NCBI GenBank assembly: GCA_946479035.1
Contig: CAMLDW010000040.1
Location: 1 to 20,607 of the forward strand
Length of the DNA: 20,607 bases
Source of the DNA: an uncultured Chthonomonadaceae bacterium
Lineage (GTDB): Bacteria; Armatimonadota; Fimbriimonadia; Fimbriimonadales; Fimbriimonadaceae
Direction of reading: 5' to 3'
The notes below the pieces were generated by a model. The model was given only the letters and a program-made list of their open reading frames with translations, had not been told where the DNA came from and did not search any database. Positions 1 through 7,681 of the stretch are shown one piece after another; the first letter of the stretch is position 1, and the number at the start of each line of letters is the position of its first letter. A program made the translations under genes and the position numbers.

Positions 1-312
1 CTCCTGCTTGAGGGTCGCGGCGTCGCAGTCGAAGAGCTCGATCAGGAGGTGGGAGCCCAGCGACGGCTCCTCGTCGGGCCCAAAGGGGAGCCCTTCTGGG
101 TCGTTGCCGAGCCACTTGCGGAAGGAGTCGGCGTTCTCAGAGTGGATGAGCTGCCAGCCGGCGTCGTTCTCGATGGAAGGCGGCGCAGCGCTCGCGGTGA
201 TTCTGGGCTCGAGCCTAAACAACCGCTTGAGCCAAGTGACAACTCGCCCTTCGGAAAGCGGCACAACCGCTGCTCCGAACAGCAAGACCAGTAATCCCAG
301 GTAGATCGTCAA
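1..312 (-). CDS. Membrane-anchored SpeD-like (AdoMet decarboxylase) protein, 3' part off window
   Basis: Reading the minus strand from a TTG at 312-310 gives 104 open codons that continue past the window edge. An in-frame TGA lies directly upstream of the TTG, and a GAGGG Shine-Dalgarno (321-325) sits 8 nt before it, which fixes the start. Residues 3-18 (IYLGLLVLLFGAAVVP) form one hydrophobic segment followed by a basic stretch (WLKRLFRLEPR), as in an N-terminal membrane anchor with the rest in the cytoplasm. A charged linker of about 50 residues follows. The last 20 residues visible read LGSHLLIELFDCDAATLKQE, which resembles the first strand of bacterial S-adenosylmethionine decarboxylase (family pattern LGxHxxxExxxCDxxxL), the enzyme that makes the aminopropyl donor for spermidine. 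Only this short stretch supports the identity, and the self-cleavage serine region lies outside the window. SpeD normally has no anchor, so a fusion or a different protein with a SpeD-like fold are both possible. Confidence 0.55.
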   Translation of the reverse strand, partial: MTIYLGLLVLLFGAAVVPLSEGRVVTWLKRLFRLEPRITASAAPPSIENDAGWQLIHSENADSFRKWLGNDPEGLPFGPDEEPSLGSHLLIELFDCDAATLKQE

Positions 313-372
313 TCAAGTTTCCCTCACTTCAGTTTTTTCCGCCCGCTGTGGGCGTGAGAAACCCGACCGATC

Positions 373-402
373 GACAGTCCCGGCCCCAGGGGCCCCGCTG
401 TC
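373..402. repeat. Imperfect inverted repeat in divergent intergenic region
   Basis: GACAG (373-377) pairs with CTGTC (398-402), and GGCCCC (382-387) pairs with GGGGCC (389-394). The element is centred on 388 in the 229-nt gap (313-541) between the SpeD-like gene and the tricorn-like protease gene, which diverge. It could be an operator or an RNA hairpin; nothing identifies a binding protein. Apart from this element and the -10-like hexamer at 529-534 I see no other feature in the gap. Confidence 0.4.
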
Positions 403-528
403 AGGTCGCATGGATATTATGACGATCCAAGGCCGGAATATGAGGCCGTTGCCAGGAATTGCAGGGGATTTGGAGGCAATTCTGGGTTTGGAGGCGCCGT
501 TCGTGTGGCGAGCGGTGGAGCGAGTCAG

Positions 529-534
529 TAATAT
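529..534 (+). promoter_or_regulatory. -10 hexamer TAATAT, probable leaderless start
   Basis: TAATAT ends 7 nt before the ATG at 542, so transcription would begin at or next to the start codon. There is no Shine-Dalgarno sequence before 542 and no recognisable -35 box. This supports the start at 542 over the upstream in-frame ATG at 410. Confidence 0.5.
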
Positions 535-541
535 CGCTGGC

Positions 542-3500
542 ATGACTGCTCGCACGTTTGGCCTCCTCGCCGCTCTCTCTTCCGCCGCGCTTTGCGGGGC
601 CCAGTTGCCCGACCCAGTGGTCTCTCCGATCGTCGGCGCGCACTCGCTGGCGCTCAACAGCGACGGTTCTAGGCTGGCTTTGGTGTACCGCGGCGACGTC
701 TGGGTGGTCGACGCCAAGGGCGGGCGGGCTTTCCCTGTGACGACGCACGTAGCGATGGACGACAACCCGGTGTGGTCGCCGGACGGCAAGTGGATCGCCT
801 TCTCCTCGGATCGGAACGGCGGCACGGACGTGTACGTCGTGCCGGCGGAAGGGGGGCGCCCCGACCGGCTGACCTACATGGGCGGGATGAGGCCGGGCGA
901 CTGGTCCCCGGACGGCAAGCGGATCGTGATCGACACCTCGATCGACAAGCGCTTCAACGGGCTGTACGAGGTCGACGTGGTGGGAGGCAGGATCCGTGAG
1001 GCCATGCTGGACAACCGCGCGGTCAACCAACCGCGCTACTCAGCGGACGGCAAGCAGATCGTGTACGAGCGCCAGGGGTTCCCCTGGTACCGCCCGCGCT
1101 ACCACGGTTCGGGCGCGGCAGAGACGTGGAGCCTCGACCGGACGACGGGCGCGACGAAGCGGTGGTTCGAGTCGGACTTCCAGCAGCTCTGGCCCGCGCT
1201 CGACGCGGCCAACGGGCGGGCCATGGCGGTCACGGTGAGCGAGCTGACCCCTAGTTCGAGCCCAAAGGGCAAGACGATCGGCAAGAACACCGACAACGCC
1301 AAGCGGACCCCGAACGTGTACGAGTTCGGTGCGGACGGAAAGGAACGGCAGGTGACGGCGTTCGTCGGCGGCGCGGTGCGCGACCTGACCGTCTCGCGCA
1401 AGAACGGGTGGGCGGCGTTTACGTACGAGGGGCAGGTGTATACGATGCAGAACGGCCGCGGCCCGAAGCCGCTCGAGATCATCGCCAGCAGCGACGACAA
1501 GACCGATTACACCGAAAGGTTGATCCTGGTCGACGGGGCGACGGAGGGCTCGCTCAGCCCGGACGGATCGCAGATCGCGTTCGCCGCGCACGACGAGCTC
1601 TGGCTCGTCCCGACGAAGAAGGGCGAAGGGCCGAACAAGGACGACGCCACGCAGCTGAGCGACTGGCCGGGGCTCGACCGATCGCCGCTTTGGGCGCCCG
1701 ACGGCAAGCGGCTCTACTTCACGAGCGACCGCGACGGCGCGGAGCGGCTGTACGTGATGGACGTCGCCACAAAGGATGCAAAGGCGCTGAGCGTGCCAGG
1801 CAGGGACGTGAGCGGCCTGCGGCTCTCGCCCGACAAGAAGTCGCTCTACTACTGGATGCAGGACAGCGTGATCGGCGGGCTCTACAGCCTGCCTGTGGAC
1901 GGCACGGCGTCGACGCTGGTCTTGAACCTGCCCAACGAGTTCGACACGGCGTTCGACGTCTCGCCTGACGGGCGCTACATCGCGTACTCCTACAACGACG
2001 CGGGGACGCTCATCAACCAGGCGCCGAACGTCAACGTGTTCGTGTACGACACGGTCGGGCGCAAGAGCACACAGTTAACCCGCCTGAACGCGCAGCACAC
2101 GGGCCCCGTTTGGTCGGTCGACGGGAAGTACCTCTACTTCGTCAGCAACCGCGAAGGCGCGGGCGGAGGCGGGCCGGGCGGTTTCGGCGGCGGAGCGGCC
2201 GTGGGCAGCGGGCTGTTCGTGCTGCCGCTGAAGCGGGAGGCCGCGCGCCCGACCGAGCTCGAGCTGAAGTATACGAAGCCAGAAGGGCCGGTCACGGTCG
2301 AGATCGACTTCACCGACACGGACGCGCGCGTCCGCTCGTTCCTCAACCAACCGGTCAGCGGACAGGCGGCGTTCAACCCGGAGACCGGCGACGTCTACTT
2401 CCTCTCGGCCGGCGACGTGTGGAAGGTCGGCTACAGCGGCGAGGGCGCGCGCAAGCTGACGGCGACGGCGAACGTGCGCTCGATGGCGCCCAGCGGCGAC
2501 TGGTCGAGCCTTTTCCTGGTCTTGGGCGGAAAGCTGGCGACGATGAACCTGAAGTCGCCGCAGTTCCCGGTCACGACGGTCGATTTCAGGGCGGACTGGG
2601 TACACGACATCGAGGGCGAGCGCAAGGCAGCGTTCGCGCAGTTCTGGCGCGGGTTCAACTCGGGGTTCTACGACCCGAACATGCACGGCCGCGACTGGGC
2701 GGCGATCCGCAGGCGGTATGAGCCGCTTCTCCCCTCGGTGGGGCACAACGAGGAGTTCGCCCGCCTGCTCAACATGATGACGGGCGAGCTCGAATCGTCC
2801 CACTCCGAGATCCGCGCAGCGAGCACTCCCGGGCCCAGCGGGGACTCGGCGGCGCACCTCGGGTTCACGATCGACTGGTCCTACGACGGGCCGGGGATCA
2901 AGGTGAAGGAGGTGCCGTTCAACGCGCCAGGCAGCTTTGAGAAGACGAAAATCGAGCCAGGCGAGATCGTACTGGCGGTGAACGGCAAGCCGGTCGGGCC
3001 GGACATGTCGCTCTTCCGGGACGTGCTGAACGGGCAGAGCGGCCGCGACCTGACGCTGACGGTGAGCCCGGACGGCACGAAGGAGAAGGCGCGCGAGGTG
3101 AAGTACCGCGCCCTGAGCGCTGGCGCTTTCCGCGCGATCTACTACGACAACGAGATCCGCGCGCGGCGCAAGTACGTCGAGGAGAAGTCCGGCGGGCGCC
3201 TGACCTACGTGCACATCGCCGGGATGGGGGGCGGCAACCTGGCGACGTTCAACCTGCAGCTGTGGGAGTACGCGCTCGGCAAGGAGGGCGTGATCATCGA
3301 CGTGCGCGACAACGGCGGCGGGAGCATCGCTGACCAACTGGTGGACATGCTCGAGCGCAAGCCGCACGCCTTCTACCAGAGCCGTGACGGCGTCGCAAGC
3401 TCGGCTCCCGGCCGCGACATCGACGTGCCGATGGTCGTGCTACAGGCGGAGACGAGCTATTCGAACGCCGAGATGTTCCCAGCCGCGATGAAGGCGCGCG

Positions 3501-3751
3501 GCCTGGCCACTCTCGTTGGGGTACCGACTCCCGGCTATGTGATCTGGACGAGCGGGTTCCGGCTGGTGGACGGCACGACCGCTCGGATGCCGAACTCGGC
3601 CTCGTACCGGCTGGACGGCTCTCCCATGGAGGACATGGGGCAGGTGCCGGACGTGCTGGTGGACGTCACGCGCGAGGAGGCGCTGGCCGGGAAGGACCCG
3701 CAGCTGGACAAGGCGATCGACGTTCTGATGGCGAAGCTGGTCAAGAGATAG
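542..3751 (+). CDS. Secreted tricorn-like serine protease (peptidase family S41)
   Basis: This is a 1069-residue protein. The ATG at 542 is preferred over the in-frame ATG at 410 because it begins a signal peptide (MTARTFGLLAALSSAALCGA, residues 1-20) and has a -10 hexamer just upstream; the 44 extra residues from 410 look unlike a leader. Residues about 25-690 contain repeated PD40/TolB-type beta-propeller blades (WSPDGKWIAFSSDRNGG, WAPDGKRLYFTSDRDG). A PDZ domain follows (about 778-865), then the S41 core. The tricorn catalytic set is visible: the Ser-His pair S753-H754 (ELESSHSE), nucleophile S974 (TSYSNAEMF) and E1030 (PMEDMGQVPDV), close in number to S745, H746, S965 and E1023 of archaeal tricorn. 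It probably degrades peptides outside the cytoplasm. A glycine-rich insertion at about 539-558 lies in the second propeller. It is a single-gene unit, convergent with the ABC operon. Confidence 0.92.
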   Translation: MTARTFGLLAALSSAALCGAQLPDPVVSPIVGAHSLALNSDGSRLALVYRGDVWVVDAKGGRAFPVTTHVAMDDNPVWSPDGKWIAFSSDRNGGTDVYVVPAEGGRPDRLTYMGGMRPGDWSPDGKRIVIDTSIDKRFNGLYEVDVVGGRIREAMLDNRAVNQPRYSADGKQIVYERQGFPWYRPRYHGSGAAETWSLDRTTGATKRWFESDFQQLWPALDAANGRAMAVTVSELTPSSSPKGKTIGKNTDNAKRTPNVYEFGADGKERQVTAFVGGAVRDLTVSRKNGWAAFTYEGQVYTMQNGRGPKPLEIIASSDDKTDYTERLILVDGATEGSLSPDGSQIAFAAHDELWLVPTKKGEGPNKDDATQLSDWPGLDRSPLWAPDGKRLYFTSDRDGAERLYVMDVATKDAKALSVPGRDVSGLRLSPDKKSLYYWMQDSVIGGLYSLPVDGTASTLVLNLPNEFDTAFDVSPDGRYIAYSYNDAGTLINQAPNVNVFVYDTVGRKSTQLTRLNAQHTGPVWSVDGKYLYFVSNREGAGGGGPGGFGGGAAVGSGLFVLPLKREAARPTELELKYTKPEGPVTVEIDFTDTDARVRSFLNQPVSGQAAFNPETGDVYFLSAGDVWKVGYSGEGARKLTATANVRSMAPSGDWSSLFLVLGGKLATMNLKSPQFPVTTVDFRADWVHDIEGERKAAFAQFWRGFNSGFYDPNMHGRDWAAIRRRYEPLLPSVGHNEEFARLLNMMTGELESSHSEIRAASTPGPSGDSAAHLGFTIDWSYDGPGIKVKEVPFNAPGSFEKTKIEPGEIVLAVNGKPVGPDMSLFRDVLNGQSGRDLTLTVSPDGTKEKAREVKYRALSAGAFRAIYYDNEIRARRKYVEEKSGGRLTYVHIAGMGGGNLATFNLQLWEYALGKEGVIIDVRDNGGGSIADQLVDMLERKPHAFYQSRDGVASSAPGRDIDVPMVVLQAETSYSNAEMFPAAMKARGLATLVGVPTPGYVIWTSGFRLVDGTTARMPNSASYRLDGSPMEDMGQVPDVLVDVTREEALAGKDPQLDKAIDVLMAKLVKR

Positions 3752-3770
3752 TCGGACCCCTCGCCCCCTG

Positions 3771-3801
3771 CCCTCTCTCCCTTCGGCGAAGGGCGAGAGG
3801 G
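3771..3801. terminator. Bidirectional hairpin between convergent genes
   Basis: CCCTCTCTCCCTTCG (3771-3785) and CGAAGGGCGAGAGGG (3787-3801) are 15-nt arms with one mismatch. The hairpin fills most of the 53-nt gap between the protease stop (3751) and the stop of the ABC ATPase (3805). No T-tract follows on either strand, so termination is inferred from position and stability. The C/T-rich flank plus hairpin also resembles dispersed intergenic repeats of other high-GC genomes. Confidence 0.55.
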
Positions 3802-3804
3802 CTC

Positions 3805-4446
3805 TCATTGCAGGGAGCCGTCGCGGATCGTGACGACGCGGTCGGCCTTTTCGATCATCGATGGGTCGTGAGTGACCACCACGAGCGCGCCGCCGCCCCG
3901 GTGCTCGGCCAGCAGGTCCATGACGTGCCGGCCGGATGCGTGGTCGAGCGCCGCGGTGGGCTCGTCCGCAAAGATGACGTGGCTGCCGCCGACGAGCGCG
4001 CGCGCGACGCACACGCGCTGCCTCTCGCCGCCGCTGAGCTCGTGGGGCAGGCGGTTCGCCTTGTCGGCGACGTCCAGCCTCTTGAACAGGTCGAGCGCCT
4101 CCTCGCGCAGGGCGGGGTCGGGCTGCGCGACCATGACGTTCTCAAGAGCTGAAAGGTAGCCGATGAGGTACGGGTATTGGAAAACGAAGCCGAACTCGCT
4201 GAGCCGGAGGTCGTCGCGCTCGCGGGCAGGCATGGACATGAGCGACCGCCCCTTGTACTCGACCGTGCCGGTGGTCGGCACCTTCAGGCCGCACATGAGG
4301 TAGAGCAGCGACGACTTGCCTGAGCCCGAGGGGCCGAGGATGCCGACGAACTCGCCCTGCTGGACCGTCATGTCGATGTCGCGGCAGGCGTACACGGTGC
4401 GGCCGTGGTCGCTGTAGACGAGCGAGGTGCCGCGCAGTTCGATCAC
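3805..4446 (-). CDS. ABC transporter ATPase, LolD/MacB type
   Basis: This 213-residue nucleotide-binding subunit starts at a GTG (4446-4444) that overlaps the permease stop as GTGA, with an AGGAGG Shine-Dalgarno (4452-4457) 5 nt upstream. Reading further upstream in the same frame only gives antisense to the permease, so the longer version is rejected. Motifs in order: Walker A GPSGSGKSS (38-46), Q-loop Q90, signature LSGGERQR (137-144), Walker B VIFADEPTAALD (157-168) and H-loop H193. Its size and the FVFQYPYLIGYLSALENV segment fit the ATPases that work with FtsX-fold permeases (lipoprotein release, macrolide or peptide export). It acts as a cytoplasmic dimer with the 4443-5564 permease, and the coupled overlap implies matched synthesis. 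The substrate is not identifiable. Confidence 0.93.
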   Translation of the reverse strand: MIELRGTSLVYSDHGRTVYACRDIDMTVQQGEFVGILGPSGSGKSSLLYLMCGLKVPTTGTVEYKGRSLMSMPARERDDLRLSEFGFVFQYPYLIGYLSALENVMVAQPDPALREEALDLFKRLDVADKANRLPHELSGGERQRVCVARALVGGSHVIFADEPTAALDHASGRHVMDLLAEHRGGGALVVVTHDPSMIEKADRVVTIRDGSLQ

Positions 4447-5564
4447 ACGAGCCTCCTTTCGACGACCCCGACGGGGTCGAACCGCTTGAGCCGGACGACG
4501 AAGTCGAGCGCGGCGACGAAGAAGATCATGACTGGCACGGGGGTCGAGTAAAGGTAGGTGCGCGGATCTAGCGGGTCGAGCGCGTAGGCGCGAGGGTCGA
4601 AGATCTGGACCTTGACGAGCATGAGCAGCCCGAGCGCCACTGCAACTCCGAGCAGCCAGCTGCCGCTCAGCACCACCAGTATCTCGGAAAGGACGCGGCT
4701 GAGGATCGCGCGCTTGCTGTATCCGAGCGCCTGCAGGAGCCCGAACTCCTGCGTGCGCTGGGACTGGTAGATGTTCATGAGCATCCCCATCATCACGGTG
4801 AGCACGACCACGAGGCTGCCGACGACGACGTTGAGGATCGTATAGAGGGTCTTGAACGCCTCGTCGGTCTGCTTCTCCAGGTCTTGGAACGCATAGAGGC
4901 GCGCTCGCTCGCCCTTGAACTCCTCTAGCGCCCAGGTGTCGAGGCGGCTTTGGTCCACGAGGTTCTTGGTGAAGACCATCAGTACGTCCACGGGCGGGAA
5001 GTGGTACCGGCGGTGGTATTCGATCGGGAGGAACATGATCCACTCGGGCGAGTCGACGATTCCGACGACCCTGACGGGGAACGGCGAGTAGGAGTCCTGC
5101 TGTTCCGGGCCGAGGAGCTCAGAACCGATCGAGAGCCCGAGGTTCGTGGCGACGGGGCGGCTGACGACGGCCTGCGGCGTGCCCGGCGCAGGATATCGGC
5201 CCTCTGCCAGGCGCCCGCCCAGTTTTTGCACGTAGTAGCGCATGTCCGCCTGCTCGAGCCCGAACACGACGAACGGCCACTTGCCGACGATGCTATCGAC
5301 CATGGCGGTGTTCGCACGGCAAACGACGACGCGCTCGATCGGCACCGGCGCCTTGGTCTGCAGCCGTTTACGGATCTCGTCGAGCTGGGTCGGATCGCCG
5401 CGCGGGCTCACCCCGAGCGAATAGCGGGAATACGAGTAGATCGTGCGCACGCTGAGCGGGATGGAGTTCATAAGCGCGACGATGCCCGCGATGAGCATCA
5501 CCGCCAGGGTGATCACGAGCAGGAGCGGCAGCGTCTTTCCCGGGTTCCTCCAGAGGTAGGTCAC
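4443..5564 (-). CDS. ABC transporter permease, FtsX/MacB fold
   Basis: This 373-residue inner-membrane protein has one N-terminal membrane helix (about 12-34, LPLLLVITLAVMLIAGIVAL), a soluble extracytoplasmic domain of about 220 residues of MacB-periplasmic-core type, and three C-terminal helices (about 250-275, 297-320 and 343-360). The TQEFGLLQALGYSKRAILSRVLSE segment is the cytoplasmic coupling region typical of FtsX-fold permeases. The GTG at 5564 is the only reasonable start near the hydrophobic N-terminus; its Shine-Dalgarno is weak (AAGG, 12 nt upstream). It lies 25 nt after the reductase stop and overlaps the ATPase gene by 4 nt, so all three are probably one transcript. Such permeases act as mechanotransmitters or move lipoproteins and hydrophobic compounds; with only one permease gene here, a homodimer is expected. 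The substrate is unknown. Confidence 0.88.
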   Translation of the reverse strand: MTYLWRNPGKTLPLLLVITLAVMLIAGIVALMNSIPLSVRTIYSYSRYSLGVSPRGDPTQLDEIRKRLQTKAPVPIERVVVCRANTAMVDSIVGKWPFVVFGLEQADMRYYVQKLGGRLAEGRYPAPGTPQAVVSRPVATNLGLSIGSELLGPEQQDSYSPFPVRVVGIVDSPEWIMFLPIEYHRRYHFPPVDVLMVFTKNLVDQSRLDTWALEEFKGERARLYAFQDLEKQTDEAFKTLYTILNVVVGSLVVVLTVMMGMLMNIYQSQRTQEFGLLQALGYSKRAILSRVLSEILVVLSGSWLLGVAVALGLLMLVKVQIFDPRAYALDPLDPRTYLYSTPVPVMIFFVAALDFVVRLKRFDPVGVVERRLV

Positions 5565-5589
5565 CGGCGAGAGCGGCCTTAAGGTGCGC

Positions 5590-6270
5590 CTAGCGATCGC
5601 GCCGGTACCTCACAAAGATCTCGTCGGCGACCGTCTGCACCGACTTGATCCTGAATGCCAGCATCGCTTCCCGAGCCAGGGGCTCGCCACCGGCGTACGT
5701 CGGCGTCTCGCGCCCGAGCTTGACCTTTGGCGCCATCGTGAGGAAGAGCTCGTCCACAAGGTCTTCCTTTAGCAAGGACGCGTTGATCTCGCTCCCGCCT
5801 TCAACCAGGAGAGTCTTGACGCCGTGGACAGAAGCCATGATCCGCAGTAGTTCGCGCCAGTCGATCTCCGAACCGCCACAAACGATGGCTTTAAGGCCTT
5901 GTGGCAGGCGCGCCGCGCCGGTCTGCGTCGTGGCGACGAACGCCTTTGCCGGGTCGTCGGTGAAGAACCTGCGCCCCTCGGGGAGCTGACCGCTGGCCGT
6001 GGCGACGAAGCGCAGCACGCCTGGCGGGTAGTGCATCTGCCTGCTGGCCCTGAGAGATCCGGCGCCGACGAGCACGGCGTCCGCCGCTCGCTCGATCTGT
6101 CGCATCGTCGCGTGGTCGGTCGCGGAGCCGATGTCCTGCACGGGCTCGTCGCGGCCCCCGCTCACGGTCTTGCCGTCGATCGTGGCGACCATGTTGATGA
6201 AGACGTACGGGCGGCCCTCAGGCGCGGCGGCGAACTCCAGGCGCGGGTAGATCCCCTCGGGAGAGCCCAT
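5590..6270 (-). CDS. RibD C-terminal domain / dihydrofolate reductase-like NAD(P)H reductase
   Basis: This 226-residue single-domain protein is of the RibD_C family. Family hallmarks are the N-terminal strand RPYVFINMVATIDGKT (about 20-35), the segment ERAADAVLVGAGSLRA (about 61-76), the cofactor-binding stretch VKTLLVEGGSEINASLL (about 150-166) and DELFLTMAPKVKLG (about 171-184). In riboflavin synthesis this domain reduces the ribosyl-aminopyrimidine with NADPH, but here the partner deaminase domain is missing, so it may be a stand-alone pyrimidine reductase or a reductase of another pterin-like substrate. No Shine-Dalgarno is evident before the ATG at 6270; a CACAAT hexamer ends 6 nt upstream, weakly like a leaderless start. 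It is the first gene of the run that continues into the ABC permease and ATPase. Confidence 0.85.
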   Translation of the reverse strand: MGSPEGIYPRLEFAAAPEGRPYVFINMVATIDGKTVSGGRDEPVQDIGSATDHATMRQIERAADAVLVGAGSLRASRQMHYPPGVLRFVATASGQLPEGRRFFTDDPAKAFVATTQTGAARLPQGLKAIVCGGSEIDWRELLRIMASVHGVKTLLVEGGSEINASLLKEDLVDELFLTMAPKVKLGRETPTYAGGEPLAREAMLAFRIKSVQTVADEIFVRYRRDR

Positions 6271-6341
6271 GCGAAGATTGTGGCCTAGTCAACAGTGAGT
6301 CGAGCCAGGAGTCCCACACGGCCCGGGTTTGTCGAAGCGCG

Positions 6342-7607
6342 CTAGGCCGCTTCGGTCCGTTTGAACCGCGGGTCCGCGATCTTGAGGAGGTCGGCGACGG
6401 AGTTGGCGTCGTCCGGCGCGATCGCGTATCCGATCTGGATCGTGACGGGGCCGTTGGGGGCGATGCGCGTGACGAGCCACTTGCGGCCCTTCTCTTCCAG
6501 ACGGTCGCGGAGTAGCTTGGCGTTCGGCCCGGTCGAAGGGAGCACGACTCCGAAACCCGCCGTGCCGTAGCGGCAGACCACGTCGAGGGAGCGGACGCAC
6601 TCCTTGAGGAACGCGGCGGCGTCTGTGAGGAAGTCGGCGACGCTCGCGTCGCCGTAGAACCCCGCGAGAGAGCGCATTCCGTTGAACTCCACGAGCAGGA
6701 CGGAAAGCACTCCTCCCGAGCCCGAGAGGCGGTGGACCTCTTCGGTCAGTCGCGAGTGGAAGTACTCCTCGTTGTAGACTCCGGTGGCGGGGTCGATGAC
6801 TTCTTTCGACATTTTGGTCTCGTCGCGGCGCAGCACCGCGTCCATGGCGTCTTCTTCGGTCAGGATCCTGCGCAGCTTTGCGAGCGACTGTCGCAGGATG
6901 TGGGAGACGTAGTTGCAGGAGATCCCCAGCCGGTGGGCGATCTCGGTCTGGTTGAGGGCGTCGAAGTGGAACATCACCAGCACTTCGCGCTCCAGGTCGC
7001 GGAGCTGCTGCATCGCGGTCTCGAGCACGACGCGGTCCTCGACCGACATCTGCCCCGGGCAGAAGTCGGCGGCGTCCAGCCGGTCGACGTCCGTCTCGCT
7101 GTCCGGGTCGTCCATCGGCGAGACGTCGAGCGAACCGACCTTGAGCAGGTCCTGCGTCGCATAGACCTCTCGGACGGCGGCCTCGCTGACGCCCAGGTGC
7201 TCGGCGATCTGCCGCTCGGTGGGAAGCCCTCCGTCCTTGGCCTGCAGCATCGACGCGGTCTTTTGGACCTTGTGGCGGAGCTCTTGGAGCCAGGCGGGCT
7301 GGCGGATGGTCTGGGAGCGGTCTCGCAGGAAGTGCTTGATCTCGCCCGCGACGAGGTGCGTCGCGTAGGTGTTAAATCGCACGCCCGCCGCAGCGTCGAA
7401 CTTGCTGAGGGCGTTGAGGAGCCCGATGTAGCCGACCTGCGTGAGGTCGTCCTGCTGCTCGATCCCTCGGAACCTGCGCGCGATGCGCTCGACCATCGGC
7501 CCGTAATGGACGATGATCATGTCCTTGAGGTCCGGGCGCGGGTCCGCCAGGTACTGGGAGACCAGGAGCTCCCCGTCCACCGTTTGTTTTGCCAAACCTT
7601 CCGACAT
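6342..7607 (-). CDS. Sigma-70 factor (FliA/WhiG/SigB type) fused to a degenerate GGDEF domain
   Basis: This is a 421-residue fusion. Residues 28-97 are sigma region 2 (YGPMVERIARRF, DDLTQVGYIGLLNALSKFD, FNTYATHLVAGEIKHFLRD), about 99-150 region 3 (IRQPAWLQELR, LPTERQIAEHLGVSEAAV), and 193-250 region 4 with its helix-turn-helix (NQTEIAHRLGISCNYVSHILRQSLAKLR). This matches group 3 sigma factors of the SigB/SigF/WhiG kind, which direct RNA polymerase to a separate promoter set. After a short linker, residues about 268-421 form a GGDEF fold (DPATGVYNEEYFHSRL at 272-287). The catalytic motif is GTAGF (348-352, RYGTAGFGVVLP), so cyclase activity is unlikely, but RSLD (339-342) lies five residues before it, exactly where the c-di-GMP inhibitory I-site RxxD sits. 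One continuous frame covers both halves. It lies 113 nt downstream of pilC on the same strand, with a strong hairpin between. Regulation of sigma activity by c-di-GMP is an inference. Confidence 0.9.
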   Translation of the reverse strand: MSEGLAKQTVDGELLVSQYLADPRPDLKDMIIVHYGPMVERIARRFRGIEQQDDLTQVGYIGLLNALSKFDAAAGVRFNTYATHLVAGEIKHFLRDRSQTIRQPAWLQELRHKVQKTASMLQAKDGGLPTERQIAEHLGVSEAAVREVYATQDLLKVGSLDVSPMDDPDSETDVDRLDAADFCPGQMSVEDRVVLETAMQQLRDLEREVLVMFHFDALNQTEIAHRLGISCNYVSHILRQSLAKLRRILTEEDAMDAVLRRDETKMSKEVIDPATGVYNEEYFHSRLTEEVHRLSGSGGVLSVLLVEFNGMRSLAGFYGDASVADFLTDAAAFLKECVRSLDVVCRYGTAGFGVVLPSTGPNAKLLRDRLEEKGRKWLVTRIAPNGPVTIQIGYAIAPDDANSVADLLKIADPRFKRTEAA

Positions 7608-7681
7608 ATCCAGTCCGTTGTCACACTGTTCGGGGCGACTGAGTCGCCTCCAGCCCGCCGTTCCTTGGCCGGCCCTCCGCT

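Noticed and set aside
410..541. Earlier ATG (410) for the tricorn-like protease
   Set aside because: It would bury the signal peptide at residue 45, and the -10-like TAATAT just before 542 favours the later start.
2075..3367. Minus-strand open frame of 430 codons opposite the tricorn-like gene
   Set aside because: Composition is typical of high-GC antisense translation, with no motif, while the plus strand has all S41 catalytic residues.
4447..5043. N-terminal extension of the ABC ATPase frame up to 5043
   Set aside because: The extension is antisense-like Arg/Pro-rich sequence within the permease gene; the GTG at 4446 has AGGAGG upstream and begins a normal ATPase.
6342..6812. Separate expression of the GGDEF half from the internal ATG at 6812
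   Set aside because: No Shine-Dalgarno sequence or leaderless hexamer precedes it, so a fused product is more likely.
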